Positions 44,866-57,346 of a DNA stretch of 64,000 nt are shown piece by piece (the first letter of the stretch is position 1; each line of letters begins with the position of its first letter). Under the pieces are notes generated by a model. The model ran no database searches. It saw only the letters and a program-made list of their open reading frames with translations, and had not been told where the DNA came from. The DNA is from Dactylorhiza incarnata (Eukaryota; Streptophyta; Magnoliopsida; Asparagales; Orchidaceae), in assembly GCA_033032865.1 (NCBI GenBank), contig JAWHQI010000013.1, positions 6,138,001 through 6,202,000 of the forward strand, written 5' to 3'. A program made the translations under genes and the position numbers.

Positions 44866-46162
44866 CTAGCTGTCCGAAGGAAACCCAGAGGGCTCTCCTT
44901 CTCCAACCTTATTCTTGTGCGATAAGAAGCAAGGGTTCTTCTTCACTCGTGTGGACTTCCTAGAGGCGTCAATCATTTTCAGTGCTTGGAACTCAAAGTT
45001 TTCCTTTGGTATCAGACCTTGGAGCATCTTGGTTGAGTATTGACTCAATCCATTTTCAGGTATATTGCAAATGTTGCTTCTCCTATTTCTTGATTCATGA
45101 AATCGCAAGATCCTTTAGTTCTTTTGGGTTGTTCTTGTTTGTATATTCCGCTGCGTGCATTTGATGCATTGTTCAAAGAAAAAACAACAATAGGTTCATC
45201 TAATTTCTCTGGGAATTTTTGATTAAGAGATACCTCCCCCTCTGTCAAAGTAGGGTTTGGTATGGATGGGACTCCTTCTTCCTCAGAGCTACTTGAGTAC
45301 TCCTCCTCTCCTGAGTTAACAACTTGAAGAACCTTCTTCTTCTTCTTCTTCTCTTTCCGAGCTGAAGAGACACCTTTAGGTGCTTTGGATATGGATTTAT
45401 CCCTCCTGTCCAACATCTTGGAATCTAGCCTCTTAGAGTAATGTAGAGGCACTCCCATCTTCCTTTTTAGGACCTCCCCTAGGGAATTCAGAAGGAAGAT
45501 AGATAGTATTCTTCCAAATGAGGGAGTCTTCAAATTACTTTTTATTCTTTGAAATACAAATTCCCTCCAGTCCGTCTTCTTGGAGAGAATTATCCTGCTC
45601 ATTACTTCAAACATGTCCTTTGAGATCCTGTCATGAGAACCAGACTTCCATAACAGTACTTTTTTCGACTATATCTGCAAGAAGCTTCCCTTTGTGATTG
45701 AAATTTTCTCTTTTGATAGACCCATAGGTCTTTTCACTGTGCTCACACAAGGCATAACTTGCAGATAGGTCTTCAGTGGTCAGTTCTTCCTCTTCATCAT
45801 CTGCCTCCAACCTTGGCAGTCTCAACGCCTTTCCCAGGCTCTTTGCAGTTACCTTCACCTTCTGCCCAGCTACCATTTGTTCAAACTGATTTCTCGGCCT
45901 CTTGTGAAGCTCAGGGCCCTCACCGGAATGAGGGGCAGCTAGCCCTTATTGATCCCTCGGAGAAGGTAGACTGAAGACTAGGAAAATGACTAAGACCTTC
46001 GTCACAGCGAGGAGGTCCCTCCACTAACCCGGAAGATCGTTGAGCGCTTCCCCTCCCATGCCAAAGCTGAGACTCGGGCACCTTGGAGAGCTCTGAAAAT
46101 GCTAGCCAAGGAGAGCCTGAGGAGAGAGAAGCTGAAGTGAACTCCTCTCCAAAGGTGCCCAT
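44866..46162 (-). pseudogene. N-terminal part of ORF2 of the old minus-strand element
   Basis: Segments 45876-45631 (VKVTAKSLGKALRLPRLE, then SEKTYGSIKRENFNHKGKL), 45614-45045 (MFEVMSRIILSKKTDW, FGRILSIFLLNSL, Lys-rich run, Ser/Glu acidic run) and 45108-44866 (KMLQGLIPKENFEFQAL) align in order with 38400-39200 of the + strand relative. Frameshifts lie between segments. The region from 45876 to 46162 is coding-like but scrambled. A TATA box (46177-46170) precedes it, as in the relative. Confidence 0.6.
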
Positions 46163-46169
46163 TAGGTCT

Positions 46170-46177
46170 TATTTATA
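46170..46177 (-). promoter_or_regulatory. TATA box upstream of the minus-strand ORF2 copy
   Basis: Reads CTATAAATAAGACC on -, closely matching CTATAAATAAGGTC at 38092 in the homologous position. Confidence 0.5.
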
Positions 46178-46339
46178 GCTTTTCTGATCTGGCCTGCAAA
46201 TAGCAGGATTCCGCCTTTTGATTTTACTATTCGCACCCCAAATGGGTCTGCTAACAGCCAAACTCCGCTGTTTGGAGAGGCTAAAGGCAGACCACCATGG
46301 GTAAAAGGGTAATTTGTCCCTAACAACCTATGGGCAAGG

Positions 46340-47114
46340 AACTGCGAGAACATTACTGCCGAAGCTCTCGCGGGCCTTCTCGCGAGTCCTGTTCGTGATG
46401 CCTCTCCTAGGCGATCGCCCTGCGAGGACCTCGCTGGCCCATTCTGGTGGTATCTGCCGAGGTCCAGTCTCATGAACCTTCCAAGAGACAGCCTCTTGAC
46501 TTCGTCGCGCACTGAGCACATTTCACTGAACACCTCTTTACCGAACATAGGTCTTCTTCTGCCAGCGGCTTGTGAGGTATTGGTTTGACAGCCCTCGCTT
46601 GGACCAGTCTCTTGAAGAAATCTGCCGAGGTTTGGATCTCGCTACTCCTCTTGCGAGACCATCCCTTTATCTTTAATGAGCATGGAACACTTCGTCGACT
46701 TCTGATGATTTCGTCGAGCAGGGGTGAGCTCGACAATCGCAGGTGAGCTCGACGAACACGGAAGAGTTCGACGAACACGGGACTCCTTTCGTCGAGCTCA
46801 GAAAGCTTCCTCAAACTGCCCGCGAGCGTTTATCTCGCCGACCATTATCGCTCGCCTATCAGCGAGCCTTCCGAGAGAGACTTCGCCAAGGCCCCTCTCG
46901 CATGGTCTTTGGCCCAATGGCCTTCCTCTCTTATTACTTCCTTCGTCCTGTTGCCTTCTTAAACCGCGCCTCCTCGCCTGGCGAATATCTGGGTTGTACA
47001 CAATCGTCGCTCTTCGCGAGGCTATTTAGGCTCGCGAAGAAAATCCAACCCCTGGTATTCGCCAGTCTTTTTGATGATCTGTCAGGAATCTTTGGTAGGA
47101 CCCACCCTGGGGGC
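46340..47114 (+). repeat. 5' flank/LTR-like block of the two-gene element
   Basis: 46380-46440 (CTCCTAGGCGATCGCCCTGCGAGGACC) is repeated in diverged form at 61335-61390 (CTCCCAGGCGATCGCCCTGCGAAGACC), bracketing the two genes below like old LTRs. 46690-46800 contains about six TTCGTCGA / CTCGACGAAC words. No clear TG..CA termini or PBS were found. Confidence 0.5.
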
Positions 47115-47122
47115 TATAAATA
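47115..47122 (+). promoter_or_regulatory. TATA box of gene 1
   Basis: GGGGCTATAAATATCGG, 82 bp before the ATG at 47197. Confidence 0.6.
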
Positions 47123-47196
47123 TCGGCCCGAGCCTCAGTGACGCACGTCGTCACTCTTTTTTTCTCCTTTTTATCCCGTGTTGTAGCTGCCAGGAG

Positions 47197-48366
47197 ATGT
47201 CGCTTTCCGAAGAAGCTGAGGCTCGCCTGAAGGCTGTGAGAGTGGGCGGGCTACCCTCCACGACCAGGGTCCCCGTCTGGATGAATCGGCCACCTCCCGC
47301 TCAGTCGTCGAAGACTAAAAAGTCGAAAGCAGCTTGCCGAACCGGGGACGACTCCGTGCTGCTGGACTCTTCCCCGGATAACCGCCCCTCCGAGAAGGTA
47401 TGATCTATTCCTCTAGATAAGTCAATAAATTTGCCTGTGATTCATGCTTACTCGCAGGAGATTTTTCCCAACAAGGACATTGGCGAGCTTGGAGGTGGGT
47501 CTCGCCGAAGTCCGCCAGCAGACACACATCTCGCTGGCAAAACGCTGAAGGTACGCCTTTGATCTCGCTCACTGACTCTCCTTTCATTGACTATCGACCT
47601 ATTATCCCCTCTTTTTCACAGTCTCGCTCCAGAAGACCCCGGCTCGCGAAGATTCACGGCTTTCGTTCCGTCCTTTCCTGACAAAATGGTGGACATGCCA
47701 AGGTTCAATCTCATGGGGAGCGAGGGCGCTGGCGACTCTCAACCGCCAAAGATCCCCCCAATTAACAACGCAGCCTACCCTCCCGGCTTAGGTGAATCCC
47801 TCTACCCTTACTACGGCAATGTCTTCCAGGGCCGCCCTGAGAGTTCTCGTCCCCCTCCGGTAAGCATTCTGACGCCCCCATGCCATGCGCGAACTCGAAT
47901 GCGCTATCTAACCTTTCCATAATATTTTGCAGAGAGTTCTGAAAATCCGCCTACCGACTCCGAGTTTGGCGACGACGAGGTGTCCCCCCTCCCAGACCAA
48001 GTGGAAGACTTCTTAGGGGACCCAAGAGATCCGGAGACGATGAAGCGGAGAACCGCATAGTTTCTTCGAAAACATGGTAGGATGCTGATGGACCTTAACC
48101 TTCAGGCGAGATGGGATAGAGAGGTCGCCGAGGATAGGCAAGCTGTTATGATGGAGGAGTGCGCGAGACTCCGAGCCGCGGTGCCTCACGCCCAAGACGA
48201 GATGGTCACATCGCCGGAGGTGCACATCGCGAGGATGAGGGATTATGCCTTCCTGATGGATCGAGAGGTCCGTGCGGCCCAGGATTACTATAATTCCAGG
48301 GTACCGCCGAGGTCCGGGTCGCGGGGTGGCGGCAGATGGAAGTGGTTACCCCACGATTCTCGCTGA
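47197..48366 (+). pseudogene. Gene 1 of the two-gene element, spliced, unknown function
   Basis: Exon 1 (47197-47397, MSLSEEAEARLKAV to NRPSEK) ends at GT; exon 2 (47458-47550, EIFPNKDIGELGG to AGKTLK) follows in phase. A third coding block (about 47624-47860, LAPEDPGSRRFTAFVPSFP to GRPESSRPP) needs a one-base shift, and a last block runs to 48366 with a TAG at about 48058 (KRRTA*FLRKHGR). Its final part has helices rich in Arg/Glu (ARWDREVAEDRQAVMMEEC) ending SGSRGGGRWKWLPHD. No zinc knuckle or enzymatic motif was recognised. The CTCGC/GCGAG word bias shared with 58861-61440 ties it to the same element. Confidence 0.45.
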
Positions 48367-48862
48367 CTCCTACATTTCTGCGAACTTTTATTGTCTGTTA
48401 ACGCTCTCCACTACTTTGAACAATCTCCTAATTACTTGCAACTTATATTTGTGAGTTCCCATTCAGAAGTAATTATTGATAGTTGTTTATTAGCTTTCGC
48501 TTGTGATTTGTATATTCGCACATTCTTTGTTATGCTATTCTCGCAACGAGCCCTCCTGCTCTCGCTAAAACTGTCTCGCGATGAGTTCTCTTCGCTATTC
48601 TGTTTGCTCATGCTGCCCTTTGCAAAGAATTTGCTTATACTAACCTCGCAGGTAGTTCTCGCCCACGATTCTGAAGTGACGTTTTTGCTAACCGCACTCA
48701 GCGGCGCTTGGGCTCCTTCCCGCCCTTTCACTTCTGCTATAAATAGGCCGTCATAATTGTGCCAACTACCACATTTACCATCAGCCTTCTTCTTCTGCTA
48801 CTCCAGAGCTCTCGCCTTTCTCCCTCTTTCTCGCGCTATTCTCTTCTTCGTAGGTCCTCAAG
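48367..48862 (+). promoter_or_regulatory. Intergenic region with TATA box for gene 2
   Basis: No ORF. TATAAATA at 48738-48745 lies 125 bp before the ATG at 48863. A C/T-rich leader with CTTCTTCTGCTACTCC follows. Confidence 0.55.
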
Positions 48863-49117
48863 ATGGTCGGTGATCAAAGCGAGGCTGAGGGCAGATTGAA
48901 GTGTGCATGGGCCTTCACCGACCACTCCTTCTTTCTGGTGAACTTGTCGGAGGAGGAATATCTCACTGCCGTCGCTGACTTCATCCCGCCGGATTTTACC
49001 GCTCGCCAACCTACCAAGGATGACGCAATAAATGTCCCCCTGCCTGATGAACTCGCGATCCCCATAGCTCATTTCGCGGTGGGTCTGAGGCTACCTCTGT
49101 GGCCAGAAGTTCGCCAG
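48863..49117 (+). pseudogene. Gene 2, exon 1: 'putative gypsy-type transposon' (Transposase_28-like) protein, N-terminus
   Basis: MVGDQSEAEG to LPLWPEVRQ, 85 codons, ending in phase 0 at a GT donor (49118). The segment IPIAHFAVGLRLPLWPEVRQV matches the family pattern (F..GLRLPL.P....V). Twenty bases into the intron the gypsy element 49139-58855 is inserted; exon 2 resumes at 58925. Confidence 0.65.
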
Positions 49118-49138
49118 GTCACTACTAATCTCGCCCCT

Positions 49139-50647
49139 TGATGCGCGTCGGCAAGTGCACCGGTCGCTGTCAAGTAATAATTGTGGAGAATAAATTCCCC
49201 GGATGTCGGTCTCTTGAGGAATGCAGGATGGGTGATCGAATCGCGCAGTGAATATTGTTACACAAGCGTTTCACAAACACAAAGAGGGGTTTTTGGTTGG
49301 TTTTCCTAATTTTAACAACAATAAAAGAGATGCGGGTCGAGAACACCGCTTCGCAACGTGAGGTGGATGCAACGGCCGCGATGCCGTGCTTCGTGAGGCG
49401 AATGAAGTGGACTCAGGCGCGAGAGAGTGAGGGTCGCAAACACCTCTTCACAACCGTCGTTAGCTCTTGCCAACACGGAGCAAACACCTTGCGTGCGTGT
49501 GTGAGTGAGTGCGCTTGAACGTGGTGAATCACAACCAACCCATGAATAAGAACACAGAAACGTTCATTCTCATCAAGTAAATATCACAATATTCATTTAG
49601 TAAAAGATTCAAAGGGGTACAATCAAGGAAAGAGGAAGGAGATAACCGGTGGTGAAGACTAGCAGCCGTTCACGGCCGGAATGGTAGGTTGTCGGGCTAC
49701 CTCCGGACTCGGGCGGACGATGCTTCCGGCGTAGAGGGCTGTCACAATCTCCCTACGTGCTCCGTCGTCTTCGACTCAAGGTCTCTTCTTCTTCTCACCG
49801 GGCGGAAAGCGAAAATGATTGCTTGGAGGCTTGCGGATGATGGAGAACACTCACGGACGATGGAGGATGTCTAGGAATGGACCGAGGAAGCTTCCCCTTG
49901 CGTAGGAGATGAAGTAGGGGCGATCCAAGGGGGCGGTCGGCGGCGTTCGGAACAGAAATCCCGCTCCCGGAATGAATAATACGCCCTAAAATCGCAACAG
50001 GCGCTTAAATAGGCGCTGGATTAAACACTGCGCACGATCATTGGCACACGACCAGTGGTCGTGCGCACTGGAATCCTGCGATCGTGCGCACTGCCTGGAC
50101 AGAACCTGCAAGAGATGAAATTATAAATAAAATGTTCGCACGACCAGTGGCGCACGACCGTTGATCGTGCGCACTAGCGTCGGTGGTCGTGCGCAATAGG
50201 TGAGACAGAACTCATAAAATTACTATTAAGTGCGCACGGACAGTGGCGCACGACCGGTGGTCGTGCGCACTGGAGTTGATGGTCGTGCGCACTGCACCAG
50301 ACAGAACTCGTAAAAAAGGGGTTAAGTGCGCACGATCAGTGGCGCACGACCGGTGGTCGTGCGCACTAGAACAAGTGATCGTGCGCAGTGTTCCTGTGCA
50401 GAATTGCACCGGAAACACTTGCACGCCTCCTATTCCAGCACAAACACAGATCTAGCCACCGAAAGTGGCACTTAACAACATATGAGTACTATGAAAGGAA
50501 ATAAACACGAAAACACACCAAAGTGGGCCAAAATGTGCACCTAGCATGGGTTATCAATTATAAACTATAATAAGGCTAAAGTGCGTGATATTGACTAAAT
50601 AATGGCCCGGATGAGTCCATGAAGGTGTATATAATCAGGACTCATCA
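49139..50647 (-). repeat. 3' LTR of the gypsy element
   Basis: Nearly identical to the 5' copy. Array at 50025-50395. Confidence 0.95.
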
Positions 50648-52458
50648 CACCCCCAGACTTAACTGTTTGCGCGTCCCGAGCAAACGAATCCGGCGGAAGT
50701 TGAAAAAGATAATTAAAATAGCGAATTACGCAGGGGAGTACAGTGCGAAGTAACATACGCATGCAAGTAGGAATTCTAGTAGAAGAAGATTCTAGCTATG
50801 CTAACTAATTTACGGAAGTACTAAAGCGTAATCAAAGATTTAATTGTACTCAGTGGGTGAATTATGAAGAATTTGACGATCATGCCCGGTATGAAAGTGA
50901 CGAGACGCTGAGGCGGGTGTTGCAAAAGATCGGGGCTTAGGAATAACTCCGCTGAAATCCATCAACGTCGTGAACCATACGCTTGCCCGGTCACACTCTC
51001 TCCACGGCGCTAGCAAACTCGCAAGTCAAATCAGTAGGACTTATAGGATTAAAACGGGGCTTAGGTTACGGAATGATATGCAAAGATAAACATGACGGCT
51101 ACGCAACCCAAATGAGCCAACGGCACACTGCACCTTACAAAACCAAACAACTATGCTCGTGTGACACACCCCCAGACTTATCATGAAAACCAGGTGTGCA
51201 CACAGCCTACTTTACAAATACCAACAGATTTTTCTCTTTAGCTTGGGAGGATTATTTTCAGGATACTCTTCTTTTTTTTTTCTTTTATATATTTTTCTTC
51301 TTTCAAGCAACCTCCAGTTGGTTCAAAATCAGCGGATAGACATTATTTTCTCTTCAAAACACAATGATACCACACACCACACAAGTTGGAAATTATGAGC
51401 ACAGTTAAAACATTTTTTTGGTTGCGGGCGTAGGAGAGGCTTCAGGCTTTGGTGGATGAGGAGGAGCTGAACATAAAAATGGTAGGCACAAATTTGGCTT
51501 GCAAAGGTGAATGAAAGGGGCATGGAATAGCAAAGCTCAAACTAGCCAAATGGTGGCCTACATCATGCTTGACTCAACAAGTAGCTCTCACCCATGCTTC
51601 AAGAGTCGCTTGGGGCAAGTTCTTAGCCCACGAGAAAGATAAACCATCCTCCCGACTCGAGCAACACACGTTTAGCGACCGCACACACACAACACCGGGT
51701 TATCATCAATTTCATTCGAATTCACCACTTGAGTACATTAAATCTAAATTTACGCAGAGATACTACACATAAATTAAATGCATAAGGAAAATCTAATTCT
51801 ACTCAGGTTCTACTATAGCATGCGAAGCGACTAGAACACTACATGAGTCGACACCGCGCTCCAAATAATAATTCCTGTGTTAATAGCCTATTTCACATTC
51901 CAACCAAACTAGTTTAAACGGAACAACACAAAAGAAAGCATGCACTCAAGTGGGTGAAGTGGTGTGTGAAGATGAACGATACTAAATAACTGAAATTAAA
52001 ATACTTCTAGTATGCAAATGAGATGAGCATGTGCAGTGGGTGACAAAGAAACGGCTCTCCCCCAGACTTAATCAAAACCATACAACATAATGATATGACA
52101 GTGAAAATCAAAATTGAAAGCTAGGGAAGAAGTTACCCAATGCTCAGCACGTGAGCATACCAGAAGAATGGCGTTTAAAATCAAGACAATCCGCAGCATC
52201 CACCATCGAACACAAAACCTGCAAGCAAAACTCAAAACAACAAAAGCAAAAACAAAAACTGAACTAGGAAAGGTTAGATAAAAGGAAATATATAAAAAAA
52301 ACGGAAATCTGGGTTGTCTCCCAGTAGCGCTTTCATTTAACGTCCTTAAGCTGGACCAAATACCTGTATTAGCATTGTTTATAAAGAGTGCAGGAATTTA
52401 AAAAGAAAAAGTTCAGAACTAGAGTTTCACACAAAAGATAAGAGACAAGAATAAGAAA
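50648..52458 (-). other. Noncoding 3' region of the gypsy element with repeated PPT motifs
   Basis: AAGTCTGGGGG recurs on - at about 50658, 51178 and 52070. A T-rich tract on + (51265-51305) is the counterpart of the purine tract at 10982-11050. 51580-51665 is homologous to 10637-10712. No ORF over about 70 codons looks genuine. Confidence 0.7.
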
Positions 52459-55400
52459 TCAGCTGCCGGTGCTTGTATGAAGTCCATCTCCCAATGTCAA
52501 CAACTGACACTCCTTGTTAATAGTGGCGCCATCATATAACTTCAGCCGATGTCCATTGACCTTAAACTTGTCCCCCTTATCTCCAGATATTTCAATGGCA
52601 CCAAAAGGCGAGACATCGGTCACGGAGAAAGGACCACTCCACCTCGATTTAAGCTTCCCTGGGAAGAGGCGGAGACGGGAGTTGTAGAGCAGCACCTGGT
52701 CCCCAATTTTGAACTCCTTAGGAATTATATGCTGATCATGCCATTTTTTCGTTTTCTCCTTATAGATGCGAGCGTTTTCATAAGCAAAATGACGGAGCTC
52801 CTCTAACTCGTTGAGTTGGGACCGACGCACTTCGGCCGCGGCTCCAATGTCCATGTTCAACAGTTTGGTAGCCCATAATGCTTTATGCTCCAGCTCTACA
52901 GGGAGGTGACATGCCTTGCCATAGACTAATTGAAACAGAGTCATTCCAATGGGTGTTTTGAACGCAGTCCGGTAGGCCCATAATGCGTCATCGACCTTCT
53001 TAGCCCACTCCTTCTTATTTGAATGTATTGATTTCTCAATTATTCGCTTGAGCTCGCGGTTGGAGACTTCGACTTGCCCGCATGTTTGGGGGTGGTAAGC
53101 CAAAGAAATTTTGTGATGGACCCCAAACTTTTTCATGAGCTGCACAAACTGTCTATTGCAAAAATGACTCCCGCCGTCGCTGATGATAGTTCTCGGCGTC
53201 CCAAACCTGGAGAAGATGTTCTTGTGGATAAAGTGCAGCACAGTGTTGGCATCATTCGTGGCAACCGCCTCAGCTTCCACCCACTTCGAGACATAATCAA
53301 CTGCCACAATAATGTAATGCTTACCATGAGACATTGGGAAAGGGCCCATGAAGTCTATTCCCCAGACGTCAAAGGGTTCGCAAACCAGCATGTTATTAAG
53401 GGGCATCTCATCACGCCGGGAAATATTCCCAGTCCTTTGACATTCGTCGCACTTGGTGACATAGGCATGGGCATCCCGGAAGAGGGTCGGCCAGAACAAT
53501 CCACATTGCAGGATTTTTCGTGCTGTTCGAACGGCCCCGAAGTGCCCGCCGGCCTCCCTGTCATGGCAATGCTGTAATACAGACTGAAACTCAGCTTCCG
53601 GAATGCAACGCCTAATAATCCCGTCGCTGCATGTGTGGAACAAGAGCGGATCTTCCCAAAAATAGTATTTTGCGTCGGAGACAAGCTTCCGTCTTTGCTG
53701 AGGGGACAAACTCGGGGAGAGTGTTCTACAAGCCAAGTAATTAGCAATATCTGCATACCAAGGTGCGGTCGGGGAGGATGTAGTGATTGCAAATAACTTT
53801 TCATCCGGGAAATAGTCGTCAGTTTCCTCCACAACGCAATTAGGAGTGTCGTACTCCAAACGTGAGAGATGATCAGCAATCACGTTCTCCACCCCTTTCT
53901 TATCTTTGATTTCCAGATTGTATTCCTGCAAGAGTAAAATCCAACGAATCAGACGCGATTTGGATTCTTTCTTACTGAAAAGATACCTGAGAGCGGCGTG
54001 GTCCGTATACACGATCACTTCGGAGAGTACCAAGTATGAGTGAAACTTTTCAAAAGCGAAGACCACAGCTAGCATTTCTTTCTCCGTGGTGGTATAATTG
54101 GCTTGTGCACTGTTGAGAGTTCGACTGGCATACGCGATAGTGTGAAAAGTCTTGTCTTTCTTTTGACCGAGAACAGCACCTACGGCCACATCACTTGCGT
54201 CGCACATGATAATGAAAGGTAGAGTCCAGTCGGGTGCCACCAGAATTGGGGCTGAGATGAGTTGTCCCCGTAAAGTTTCGAAGGCGTGCATGCATGCTTC
54301 ATCGAAATGGAATGGGACGTCCTTAACCAGCAGGCGAGATAAAGGCTTTGAAATGGAGGAGAAGTCCTTGATGAACCTTCGATAGAAGCCCACATGGCCA
54401 AGAAAACTTCGAATGCCCTTCACTGACATGGGTGGAGGGAGGTTTCTGATGACACTAACTTTCGCTTGATCCACTTCAAGCCCTTCGCAGGAAACTTTAT
54501 GCCCCAAGACGATTCCTTCGCGCACCATGAAGTGGCATTTCTCCCAGTTTAAGATAAGATTGGTGTCTTCACACCGCTTCAATGTCTTGGCCAAATTTGC
54601 GAGGCAACTGTCAAAACTACTGCCAAATAGAGTGAAATCGTCCATAAAGACTTCGAGGAAATCCCCTACCATGTCAGCAAAAATGGCGAGCATACAACGT
54701 TGGAAAGTTGCGGGGGCATTACACAGTCCGAATGGCATTCTTTTAAACGCGAAGGTACCGGATGGACATGTGAATGTAGTCTTGTCTTGATCAGAAGGGT
54801 CAATTAAAATCTGATTGTACCCTGAGTACCCATCCAAGAAACAGTAGTAATCCTGCCCTGCTAACTTTTCTAGCATCTGATCAATGAAGGGGAGTGGGAA
54901 ATGGTCCTTGCGCGTCGCATCGTTCAGCTTGCGGTAGTCAATGCAGACTCTCCACCCAGTGATCATTCGGGTCGGTAGCAGCTCATTCTTCTCGTTGGCA
55001 ACGACAGTGATCCCTCCCTTCTTTGGGACCACCTGGACTGGACTGACCCATTTGCTATCGCTGATTGGGTAAATGATGCCAGCATCTAAAAGCTTTATCA
55101 CTTCAGCCTTCACAACCTCTTGCATTTTCGGGTTCAGCCGCCTTTGGGGTTGTGCTGTCGGTTTGTACTGATCTTCAAGGAGGATCTTATGCATGCAGAC
55201 CGTGGGGCTGATTCCCTTGATGTCAGCTAGAGAACGTCCGAAGACCTTGTGGTACCTTCTCAGCACGCCCACTAGTGCAGTTTCGTTGGCAGCGGAGAGG
55301 GCTGCCGAGATAATCACCGGATGCGTGTTTGTTTCTCCAAGAAAGACATACTTGAGAGAGTCCGGAAGTTGTTTGAGAGCCGAACAAGGGTCTGGATCAG

Positions 55401-57231
55401 CAGAAACGTTGGAGGGCTCTCCAATTGAATGTGCCAAATCGGGCTGGTTTGAGTGAACACCCTCCTCCTCCTTGTCTTTGTGCTGCCAACACACCTCGCG
55501 GTCATCCAACTCCACATCGTTCTGACCATCGAATTCTTCAAGTGCCTCTGCTGGCTCACACTCCGTTATTTCAAAGAGTTGCGAAGGGCTATGGACATTG
55601 AACGATATAGCATCCTCCCCCAGTCTTAGAGTGAGCTCCCCCTGCTCCACATTAATAATAGCACGAGCAGTAGCCAGAAAGGGCCGCCCCAAGATAATGG
55701 GTACATTTGTATCGACCTTCATGTCGAGAATGATAAAATCAGCTGGGAAAGCGAGACCGTTTACAATGATTGTGAGGTCCTCGACAATTCCTGATGGCTT
55801 CTTGATCGACCGATCAGCGAGTTGCAGCATTACCTGTGTTGGCTTCAAGATACCAGCACCAAGTTCACGAAAGATAGAGAGTGGCATCAAGTTGATTGAT
55901 GCCCCCAAGTCACAGAGTGCCTGGCTGAAACGGTGCTGGCCAATCCTGCAAGGGATCGTGAAGCTGCCCGGATCCTTGCACTTTGTGGGTAAATTGGAAA
56001 CAATGGCGGAGCACTCCTCGGTGAGGTCGATAGTTTTGAGACCCTCCAACTGCTTCCGCTTCGAGATCAAGTCTTTCAAAAACTTGGAGTAGCCCGGCAT
56101 TTGAGAGATAGCTTCAATGAGTGGTATGCTCACTTGCACTCCTTTCATTACTTCCAAGAATCTGTGGAATTGCTTCTCGGATTTCTCGTTGCGCAGCCTG
56201 TGGGGAAATGGGGGGTGAGCAGCGCTTTTCGAGGGTTGTGCCTCACTCACAGGATGTGGCTCGAAATGAATCTGAGTCGGCTTCTCGTGGATGTCTTCAT
56301 TAGGCTTGTCAGTGGAAACCGCAAGCGGTTCCGGTCGAGGGGGATTGTCTACACTTCTCCCACTTCTCAATCGCATGGTATTTACTGACTCAGGATGCTG
56401 AATTGCAAGTCCAGAAACAACATCAGAAAGAGTCCCAATAGTAGAGCGAAGCTGTTGGATTGCGACTGATTGGTCAATCATTTTGTTCAATACCCCAACC
56501 ACCAAGGTTGCTAACTGTTCTGGTTGATCAGGCGGCACCAAATCCGCTGCTCCCTTGAGCGTCACGGCATTAACTGCAGCAGTACTTGTGGAGCAAATGA
56601 CATGACTCCAATGCTGACTGGTGTGAACAATATTCACGACCACTTCCCATGCGTCCTTCCCCGATTTATTAAACAGGGCCCCACCGGCTGCCACATCAAA
56701 TAGAAGACGGAATTTCTCCCGCACTCCAAAATAAAAAATCTGAATTAAGAAAGCTTCCGAGAGATCACCACGGTAACAACCCCTATGCAGGGACTGGAAA
56801 CGTTCCCAAGCATTGTCTAACGTCTCCTCCTTCCCTTGTTCAAAGGTCATGAGTTCCCTGTACTTATCCAAGGCTTGAGTACGATGTTGAAACTCTTGTA
56901 AAAATCTCCCTTCGAGTTGTTTCCATGTGATCACCTCTCGTTTCCGGGTATCCCAATACCAGCTTTTGGCTTTTTTGTGCAGGGAGAATGAAAATGCCAG
57001 AATCTTCTGTGGGTCATTTTCAACTCCACTGAAAATACAAGTGTAGTAGATGTCTAAGAAATCCCGCATGTGTTGCCCCGCATCTTCATGCTCATCTCCG
57101 CTGAACTTGCAGTTCCCATACATGTACTCAATGACGTCGGCGGAGATCCCAAAGTCATGATTGTTCCTTTTTGCTTGATCCCTTAAATCGTTTAAGCTTC
57201 CATGGTAGATGCATTCCTGAATGGAGGTCAT
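52459..57231 (-). CDS. Gag-pol polyprotein, Ty3/gypsy (Athila/Tat group), 1590 aa, intact
   Basis: Start set at [11 protein letters not shown] (57231), because the open frame upstream runs back into the LTR and PBS. Order: gag capsid domain about 75-190 ([33 protein letters not shown]); a linker without any CX2CX4HX4C knuckle; retropepsin with CDLGAS, catalytic Asp about 441; RT with the FMDD box, Met about 863; RNase H with MCDAS, Asp about 1011; integrase with an HHCC finger (ending CDECQRTG, about 1258) and catalytic D about 1293 (GIDFMGP), D about 1352 (SDGGSHF) and E about 1388 (QVEVSN), giving D-D-35-E. The C-terminus has [13 protein letters not shown] and no chromodomain, as expected of the Athila/Tat side of the family. 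All catalytic residues are present and there are no stops, so this copy could be active. The missing knuckle is notable. Confidence 0.95.
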   Translation of the reverse strand: MTSIQECIYHGSLNDLRDQAKRNNHDFGISADVIEYMYGNCKFSGDEHEDAGQHMRDFLDIYYTCIFSGVENDPQKILAFSFSLHKKAKSWYWDTRKREVITWKQLEGRFLQEFQHRTQALDKYRELMTFEQGKEETLDNAWERFQSLHRGCYRGDLSEAFLIQIFYFGVREKFRLLFDVAAGGALFNKSGKDAWEVVVNIVHTSQHWSHVICSTSTAAVNAVTLKGAADLVPPDQPEQLATLVVGVLNKMIDQSVAIQQLRSTIGTLSDVVSGLAIQHPESVNTMRLRSGRSVDNPPRPEPLAVSTDKPNEDIHEKPTQIHFEPHPVSEAQPSKSAAHPPFPHRLRNEKSEKQFHRFLEVMKGVQVSIPLIEAISQMPGYSKFLKDLISKRKQLEGLKTIDLTEECSAIVSNLPTKCKDPGSFTIPCRIGQHRFSQALCDLGASINLMPLSIFRELGAGILKPTQVMLQLADRSIKKPSGIVEDLTIIVNGLAFPADFIILDMKVDTNVPIILGRPFLATARAIINVEQGELTLRLGEDAISFNVHSPSQLFEITECEPAEALEEFDGQNDVELDDREVCWQHKDKEEEGVHSNQPDLAHSIGEPSNVSADPDPCSALKQLPDSLKYVFLGETNTHPVIISAALSAANETALVGVLRRYHKVFGRSLADIKGISPTVCMHKILLEDQYKPTAQPQRRLNPKMQEVVKAEVIKLLDAGIIYPISDSKWVSPVQVVPKKGGITVVANEKNELLPTRMITGWRVCIDYRKLNDATRKDHFPLPFIDQMLEKLAGQDYYCFLDGYSGYNQILIDPSDQDKTTFTCPSGTFAFKRMPFGLCNAPATFQRCMLAIFADMVGDFLEVFMDDFTLFGSSFDSCLANLAKTLKRCEDTNLILNWEKCHFMVREGIVLGHKVSCEGLEVDQAKVSVIRNLPPPMSVKGIRSFLGHVGFYRRFIKDFSSISKPLSRLLVKDVPFHFDEACMHAFETLRGQLISAPILVAPDWTLPFIIMCDASDVAVGAVLGQKKDKTFHTIAYASRTLNSAQANYTTTEKEMLAVVFAFEKFHSYLVLSEVIVYTDHAALRYLFSKKESKSRLIRWILLLQEYNLEIKDKKGVENVIADHLSRLEYDTPNCVVEETDDYFPDEKLFAITTSSPTAPWYADIANYLACRTLSPSLSPQQRRKLVSDAKYYFWEDPLLFHTCSDGIIRRCIPEAEFQSVLQHCHDREAGGHFGAVRTARKILQCGLFWPTLFRDAHAYVTKCDECQRTGNISRRDEMPLNNMLVCEPFDVWGIDFMGPFPMSHGKHYIIVAVDYVSKWVEAEAVATNDANTVLHFIHKNIFSRFGTPRTIISDGGSHFCNRQFVQLMKKFGVHHKISLAYHPQTCGQVEVSNRELKRIIEKSIHSNKKEWAKKVDDALWAYRTAFKTPIGMTLFQLVYGKACHLPVELEHKALWATKLLNMDIGAAAEVRRSQLNELEELRHFAYENARIYKEKTKKWHDQHIIPKEFKIGDQVLLYNSRLRLFPGKLKSRWSGPFSVTDVSPFGAIEISGDKGDKFKVNGHRLKLYDGATINKECQLLTLGDGLHTSTGS

Positions 57232-57346
57232 GCTGCGAATACAGAGGTGAACAAAAGAGGTGAAAGAAAGGGAAATTCTTGTGCAACAAAGCTTCACACA
57301 GACGAATTCATCGCGTCTGCATTCCCCGGCAACGGCGCCAAAAACT

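Noticed and set aside
50648..52458. Env-like gene between pol and 3' LTR of the gypsy element
   Set aside because: No long ORF, signal peptide or transmembrane segment; the region is conserved noncoding with PPT-like motifs.
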